In this document: positions 59,084 through 64,000 of the stretch, piece after piece
Layout: every line of letters starts with the position of its first letter
How positions within the stretch are numbered: the stretch's first letter is position 1
Assembly (NCBI RefSeq): GCF_020176955.2
Contig: NZ_JAIUCZ020000001.1
Coordinates: 930,001-994,000 of the forward strand
Length of the DNA: 64,000 nt
Direction: 5' to 3'
Source of the DNA: Nocardia sp. alder85J
Lineage (GTDB): Bacteria > Actinomycetota > Actinomycetes > Mycobacteriales > Mycobacteriaceae
Position numbers and translations under genes: made by a program
The notes under the pieces: model-generated
The model's database searches: none
The model's input: the letters and a program-made list of their open reading frames with translations, nothing else
What the model was told of the DNA's origin: nothing

Positions 59084-62000
59084 CCGACCTGCGAGGCCGT
59101 ATCGCGGCCCTGTCCCCGCAACAGCGAGCCCTGCTCGAACAGCGTGTCGCCGAACTGGCCCGCACCCGCGGTCCGGCGCCGGAGGAACGGATCACGCCGC
59201 GCGATCCGGACGAGCCCACACCGCTCGCCTTCCAGCAGGAGCGGGAGTGGGCCATCGCGCAGTTCCGGCCCGCCAACAACATTCCCGGCGCCTTCCGGGT
59301 CGACGGCGATCTCGATCCGGAACTGTTCGGCCGGGTGCTGACCGAGGTCAGCGACCGGCACGAGGTGCTGCGCTGCACCGTCGAGTTGCGCGCCGATGGC
59401 ACCCGGGTCCAGCGGACGCATCCGCTGACCCCGGTGCCCGCGCCGGTCGTCGACCTGTCCGATCGCACGCCGGCACAGCAGCGCGCGGAAGTGTTGCGGC
59501 GCTGGACGATCGAGGTGCTGCAACCGTTCGACCCGAAACGGCCGCAGCGGCTGCGCACCACGATCCTGCGGATGGGCCCGCGGGATCACGTCGTGCTGAT
59601 CACCACCGACCACACCGCCGCCGATCTGGTGTCGATGGCCATCCTGGTCCGCGAGGTGGCGACACTGTACGCGCTGCGCCGCAACGGATCCCGGGACCAA
59701 CTGCCGCCGCTGGAGGTGCAGTACGCCGACTTCGCGGCCTGGCAGCGGGAATTCCACGCCAAGCGGGTCACCGAGGAGGTCGAGCACTGGCGCGGCATCC
59801 TCGACGGCGTCTCCGGTGTGCTGACCCTGCCCAGCGATCGGCCCTATCCGGCCCGGCCGATGTTCGCCGGCGCCGCGCACGTGGTGGACCTGTCGGCCGA
59901 ATCGTCGGCGGCGGTACGCGCGTTCATCGAGCGCGAGAAGGCGTCGCCGGTGGTGGTGTTCCTGGCCGCGCTGTCGGTGCTGCTGTACCGGTATCTCGGC
60001 CGCGAGGACCTGGTCATCGGCGAGATCGTCTCCGGCCGCAGCCGAGCCCAAGTGGAACCGCTGATCGGCTGTTTCGTCACCGCGCTGCCGTTGCGCGTCC
60101 AGGTGTCCGACGACATGACCCTGCGCGAGGTGGTGGCGGCGGCGCAGCACACCGTGCTCACCGCGTACGACCATCAGGATCTGCCGATCGAGCGCCTCAT
60201 CGACGAGCTGAACCTGGGCCGGGAGGCGTCGCAGACCTCGCTGAGCCACATGTGGCTGGACGTGCGCACCCCGGAGAGCGAACTGGCCATCCCGGGCCTG
60301 CGGATCACCCCGGAGCCGATCGAGGTCACCATGTCGGCGGCCCCGCTCACCCTCGACGCCGACCCGAACCGGGAACGGATCCGGCTCCAGTGGGTCCACA
60401 TGACCGAGATGTTCGACACGGACACCGTGGTGGTGCTGGCGGATCAGTTCGAACGCGTGCTGCGGCAGCTGGTCACCGACCCGCAGCGCACCGTCGGCGC
60501 CACCGCGCTGGCAGTGGCCACCCCGCCGGTCGCCGCCGAGAATGCCGGTGACACCGCGACATTCGTGGAATTGTTCCAGCGCCGGGTGGCGGTGGCGCCG
60601 CACGCACCCGCGGTGATCCGGGACGGCGTCGCGACCGGCTACCGGGAGCTGAACGCCGAGGCGAACCGGCTGGCACATCGCTTGCGGGAGTGCGGGGTCG
60701 GCGCGGAGACGCGGGTCGGCATCCTGGTGGGCCGTTCGGTGCGATTGCCGATCGCGATCCTCGCCGTGCTGAAGGCCGGCGGTGTCTACGTGCCGCTGGA
60801 CCCCGGCTATCCGCCGGAACGCATCGCCTACATGCTCGGCGACGCCGGCGCGCGGGTCCTGATCGCCGAGGACGAACTCGCCGCCACGCTGACCGCAGCC
60901 GGTGTGGCCCTGCCGGATACGGTGCTGCCGCCGGCCGCGCCGCAACATTCCGCCGAGAACCTCTCCGGCACACCCGATCCCGCGTGGGCCGCCTATGTCG
61001 TCTACACCTCCGGCTCGACCGGCCGGCCCAAGGGCACGGTGATCGAACATCGGTCGCTGGCCGTGTTCGCGCGCGACGCGGTGGACCGCCTCGGGCTCGG
61101 CTCCGGGGACCGGTTCCTGCAATTCGCCTCCGCCGGTTTCGATGTGCTCGTCGAGGAGCTGTTCCCGACCTGGCTGGCCGGTGGCGCGGTGGTGATCCCG
61201 GCGCAGCACATCATCAGCGGCGGTGTGGATCTGGCCGATCTGGTCGAGCGCGAGCGGTTGACCGTGATGGAACTGCCGACCGCGTACTGGCACGAATGGG
61301 TCCGCCAGCTCGACCGCGCGGAACGCGTACTGCCGGAACATCTCCGGCTGGTGATCATCGGCGGCGAACGGGTGCTGCCCGACCGGGTGACCGCGTGGCG
61401 GCGGCAGCCGGTGCCGCTGCTGCACGTGTACGGCCTGACCGAGACCACGGTCAGCTCCACCTTCTTCCGGCTCGATCCCGCCGATCCGGTGCACGACTGG
61501 CCGAATCTGCCGATCGGCACCCCGCTGCCGTCGGCCGAGCTGCGCATCCTGGACGACCGGCTGCGGCCGGTCCCGGCCGGCGCCACCGGTGAGCTCTACC
61601 TCGGCGGGATCAGCCTGGCCCGCGGGTACGCCGGCCGACCGGGGCTGACCGCGCACCGATTCGTCGCCGATCCGGATCCGGCCCGGCCGGGACGGCGGCT
61701 GTACCGCACCGGTGACCTGGTGCGCCGGCGGCCCGACGGCAATCTGGAATTCCACGCGCGCGCGGACACCCAGATCAAGATCCGCGGTTTCCGGGTCGAG
61801 CCCACCGAGATCGAGTCGACGCTGAGCCGGCATCCCGAGATCGCCGAATCCGTGGTGACCCTGTTCGAACCGGCCCCCGGCGATCGGCGGCTGATCGCCT
61901 ACGTGGTGGCCCGGCCCGGTGCCGAACCGTCCGCCGCCACGCTGCGTGGCCACCTGGAACGTGAACTTCCGCCCTACATGGTCCCTGCGGCGTTCGTGCC

Positions 62001-63777
62001 GATGGACGCGTTGCCGCTGAACGCCAACGGCAAGGTCGATCGCGCGAAACTGCCGCTGCCGGCCGAGATCCGGGTGGAGCCGGGGGAGGAGTACGTCGCG
62101 CCGCGGACGCCGGTGGAACAGCGACTGGCCGAGATCGTGGCGGCGGTGGTCGGCCTCGGCGAGGTCGGCGTCCACGACAACTTCTTCGAGATCGGCGGCG
62201 ACTCCATCCTGGCGATCCAGGTGGTGGCGCGGGCCCAGGAGTCGAATCTGCGGCTGTCCCCGTACGACCTGTTCGAACGTCCGACGATCGCCGCGCTGGC
62301 GGAGGTCGCGAGTTCGCAGCCGATGATCGACGCGGATCAGGGCGATGTGACCGGGCCGGTGCCGCTGGCTCCGGTGCAGCGTGCGTTCTGCCTGGCGCGG
62401 CCGGACTCGCCGCAGCGCTGGAACACCGCGATGCTGTGGGAGCTGCCGGACCCGGTCGCGGCCGAGACGGTCCGCGCGGCCGCGGAGCGGCTGCTCGCTC
62501 ACCACGACGGACTGCGGCAGCGGTTCCTGCTCGCGGGGGAGCGGACCCGGGTCCGGATCGCACAGCGTGGCGACCGGACTCCGTTCACGGTGCACGACCT
62601 GAGCGAATTCGACGATGCCGCACAGGATCTGCGGATGGCCGAACTGACCGGGGAACTGCGGTCCGAGCTGGATCTGGCGGTCGGGCCGATGCTGCGCATC
62701 GGGTTGTTCCGGCTCGGCCGGCGGCCCGACCGGTTGCTGCTGATCGTGCATCGGCTGGTCGCCGATGCGACCTCGCTGCGGATCCTGCGCGGTGACCTGG
62801 CCATGCTGCTGGCCGCCGGTGCGGACGCGGCGCTGCCGGCCAAGTCGACCTCCTGGCAGTCGTGGATCCGGCGGCTGGTCGCGCACACCGGCAGCGACCA
62901 GATCCAGGGGCAGCGCGCGTACTGGACGGAAGTGGTGACCGCACCGGCGGGTGTGCTGCCGCTGGACCTTCCCGCCGATGCGGGTCCGGCGCCGGCACCC
63001 GGTGCCGGAGACGGTCACGCCAGGCCCGAACACGTTGCGGCGGAGTTCGATACGGTGGGCAGTGGCAGTCGCACCGTGGATACCGGTGGCACGGTGAGCG
63101 TGTCGGTGGCGGCCGGGCCGTTGCGGGCCGCGTGCGAGGCGCTCGCCGCTCGCGCCGACGAACTGCTGCTGACCGCGCTGGGCCGGACCCTGTCCGGCTG
63201 GACCGGTGCGGACCGGCACCTGGTCGACCTCGAGAATCACGAGCGCGCCACCGTTTTCGACGATGTCGACCTGGGCCGCACGATCGGCCTGCTGTCCTCG
63301 ACGCATCCCGTCGCGCTCACCGGCACACCGGACGCCGCGCCGGAGACGACGCTGAAACAGGTCAAGGAGGCGCTGCGCGCGGTGCCGACGGCGGGCCTCG
63401 GCTGGCAGTTGCTGCGCCGCGACGGCGCCGTGCCGGCGCCGGTGGTCGAGTTCGGATTCGATTTCCTCGAGGAGACCGCCGCCGCGAAAGGTACTGCGGT
63501 GCTGCCGGTTCCGGACGAGTCGGGGCTGTCGGTGTATCGGCCGTACCCGATGGCGGTGCAGGCGGTACTGAGCGGGGACGAGCTGGTCGTGCGCTGGCAC
63601 TACGACCAGCGCCGCTGCCGCCGGGAGACTGTCGAGGAACTCGCCGAGCGGCATCTCGCCGAACTGCGCGCGCTGATCGATCTGCGCGACGGCCCGGCCG
63701 CGGCCCGCACGCCGTCCGACTTCCCGCTGGCCCGGGTGGATCAGCGTCAGCTCGACAATCTGCTCGGCCGGTTCTAG
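59080..63777 (+). CDS. Nonribosomal peptide synthetase C-A-T-E* (degenerate terminal domain)
   Basis: A 1565-residue NRPS, ATG overlapping the upstream stop. An N-terminal condensation domain has TTDHTAADL at the active site: the catalytic His178 and Asp182 are present, the first His is Asp and the Gly is Leu. Then A ([28 protein letters not shown]) and T with Ser1042 in IGGDSILA. The last domain follows the epimerase pattern (VDLGRTIGLLSS, AVPTAGLGWQLLR), but HHxxxDG reads HRLVADA (His1224, Arg1225, Asp1229) and the EGHGRE block is ENHERA, so it is probably inactive. Pocket residues D-V-E-E-I-G-V-V-S-K, with two Glu and the E-I-G of ornithine codes, suggest a cationic residue. There is no thioesterase. 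Confidence 0.92.
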   Translation: MTDLRGRIAALSPQQRALLEQRVAELARTRGPAPEERITPRDPDEPTPLAFQQEREWAIAQFRPANNIPGAFRVDGDLDPELFGRVLTEVSDRHEVLRCTVELRADGTRVQRTHPLTPVPAPVVDLSDRTPAQQRAEVLRRWTIEVLQPFDPKRPQRLRTTILRMGPRDHVVLITTDHTAADLVSMAILVREVATLYALRRNGSRDQLPPLEVQYADFAAWQREFHAKRVTEEVEHWRGILDGVSGVLTLPSDRPYPARPMFAGAAHVVDLSAESSAAVRAFIEREKASPVVVFLAALSVLLYRYLGREDLVIGEIVSGRSRAQVEPLIGCFVTALPLRVQVSDDMTLREVVAAAQHTVLTAYDHQDLPIERLIDELNLGREASQTSLSHMWLDVRTPESELAIPGLRITPEPIEVTMSAAPLTLDADPNRERIRLQWVHMTEMFDTDTVVVLADQFERVLRQLVTDPQRTVGATALAVATPPVAAENAGDTATFVELFQRRVAVAPHAPAVIRDGVATGYRELNAEANRLAHRLRECGVGAETRVGILVGRSVRLPIAILAVLKAGGVYVPLDPGYPPERIAYMLGDAGARVLIAEDELAATLTAAGVALPDTVLPPAAPQHSAENLSGTPDPAWAAYVVYTSGSTGRPKGTVIEHRSLAVFARDAVDRLGLGSGDRFLQFASAGFDVLVEELFPTWLAGGAVVIPAQHIISGGVDLADLVERERLTVMELPTAYWHEWVRQLDRAERVLPEHLRLVIIGGERVLPDRVTAWRRQPVPLLHVYGLTETTVSSTFFRLDPADPVHDWPNLPIGTPLPSAELRILDDRLRPVPAGATGELYLGGISLARGYAGRPGLTAHRFVADPDPARPGRRLYRTGDLVRRRPDGNLEFHARADTQIKIRGFRVEPTEIESTLSRHPEIAESVVTLFEPAPGDRRLIAYVVARPGAEPSAATLRGHLERELPPYMVPAAFVPMDALPLNANGKVDRAKLPLPAEIRVEPGEEYVAPRTPVEQRLAEIVAAVVGLGEVGVHDNFFEIGGDSILAIQVVARAQESNLRLSPYDLFERPTIAALAEVASSQPMIDADQGDVTGPVPLAPVQRAFCLARPDSPQRWNTAMLWELPDPVAAETVRAAAERLLAHHDGLRQRFLLAGERTRVRIAQRGDRTPFTVHDLSEFDDAAQDLRMAELTGELRSELDLAVGPMLRIGLFRLGRRPDRLLLIVHRLVADATSLRILRGDLAMLLAAGADAALPAKSTSWQSWIRRLVAHTGSDQIQGQRAYWTEVVTAPAGVLPLDLPADAGPAPAPGAGDGHARPEHVAAEFDTVGSGSRTVDTGGTVSVSVAAGPLRAACEALAARADELLLTALGRTLSGWTGADRHLVDLENHERATVFDDVDLGRTIGLLSSTHPVALTGTPDAAPETTLKQVKEALRAVPTAGLGWQLLRRDGAVPAPVVEFGFDFLEETAAAKGTAVLPVPDESGLSVYRPYPMAVQAVLSGDELVVRWHYDQRRCRRETVEELAERHLAELRALIDLRDGPAAARTPSDFPLARVDQRQLDNLLGRF

Positions 63778-63787
63778 GGAGATCGCC

Positions 63788-64000
63788 GTGGAGTTCAGCC
63801 TGTTCTTCTTCGCCGACAACGCCTCCGGCGGCGACAACTACCGGCTGCTGCTGGAGAGCGCGCGGTTCGCCGACGCGCACGGGTTGTCGGCGGTGTGGAC
63901 TCCCGAACGGCATTTCCACGCCTTCGGCGGCCGCTATCCGAATCCGGCGGTCACCGGCGCCGCGGTGGCGGCGGTCACCGAGCGGATCGCCGTCCGCGCC
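63788..64000 (+). CDS. Luciferase-like monooxygenase, N-terminal part (runs off the window)
   Basis: The first 71 codons of a gene starting with GTG at 63788, 10 bp after the NRPS stop and with AGGGAG upstream. The start (VEFSLFFFADN), then FADAHGLSAVWTPERHFH and GRYPNPAVTGAAVAAVTERIAVRA, matches the FMN-dependent luciferase-like monooxygenases found in secondary-metabolite clusters (MupA-like). These hydroxylate or oxidise carrier-bound intermediates. It continues the operon beyond the right edge. Confidence 0.8.
   Translation, partial: MEFSLFFFADNASGGDNYRLLLESARFADAHGLSAVWTPERHFHAFGGRYPNPAVTGAAVAAVTERIAVRA

Noticed and set aside
58885..63837. A 1,650-codon open frame on the minus strand opposite the C-A-T-E* NRPS (and similar long antisense frames elsewhere, such as 35879-37531 and 37550-38896)
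   Set aside because: Low-complexity Arg/Gln/His-rich translations with no motifs; they arise because high-GC codon bias suppresses stops on the opposite strand of real genes.

Overview
The window reads as chromosome of a high-GC actinomycete, most likely a Nocardia-type member of the Mycobacteriales. This is inferred from gene style (GTG/TTG starts, 4-base ATGA/GTGA stop-start overlaps), a fatty acyl-AMP ligase, TetR-controlled acyl-CoA-type catabolism, IS701-family elements and NRPS genes. No tRNA, rRNA or CRISPR array is visible.

Bases 1-12.9 kb hold a lipid-modification region. It starts with the tail of a P450, then a hotdog-thioesterase/P450 fusion, then a PD-(D/E)XK (Rpn/YhgA) nuclease gene with a decayed tandem copy. 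A tight minus-strand operon (8836 to 3785) follows: fatty acyl-AMP ligase, ferritin-like diiron protein, hotdog thioesterase, acyl carrier protein, CMAS-like methyltransferase, acyl-ACP desaturase-like diiron enzyme. Divergent from it run two P450s and a flavoprotein oxygenase. Together they look like a system that activates a fatty acid, holds it on a carrier protein, desaturates/oxidises/methylates it and releases it.

Bases 13-34 kb are mostly catabolic and patchy. There are a luciferase-like monooxygenase, an SRPBCC protein, two amidohydrolases, two paralogous TetR regulators, a P450 and an SDR, then a ring-cleavage operon (28392 to 23227: cyclase-type hydrolase, flavin hydroxylase, extradiol dioxygenase, SDR, alpha/beta hydrolase). 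A fumarylacetoacetase-like gene and a LysR gene diverge from it; a matching 17-bp dyad lies in front of each. Three gene stubs (acyl-CoA ligase, acyl-CoA dehydrogenase, flavoprotein) show decay. A zinc alcohol dehydrogenase, a secreted AttH/CrtC-like protein and an ATP-grasp protein follow.

Bases 34.4-64 kb are a nonribosomal peptide region: NRPS-1 (A-T-C-A-T-TE), a LuxR-type regulator, an Fe/2OG oxygenase, a stand-alone A-T protein, then a long plus-strand operon. That operon encodes A-T-TE with a proline-like pocket, a SyrB2-like enzyme with HxV in place of HxD/HxA, a proline-3-hydroxylase-like oxygenase, a haem-oxygenase-like diiron oxidase, a membrane desaturase, a PhzF-family protein lacking the catalytic Glu, an antiporter, a type II thioesterase with Cys in the nucleophile position, a VioD (capreomycidine synthase)-like PLP enzyme, a C-A-T-E* NRPS and the start of a luciferase-like monooxygenase. 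A shared promoter-like element precedes both main NRPS starts. The region is split by a three-element IS701 array (40103-44247) arranged A-B-A, with CTAG at every junction. Each transposase carries a C CCA AAA heptamer where the conserved C-terminus continues in the -1 frame.
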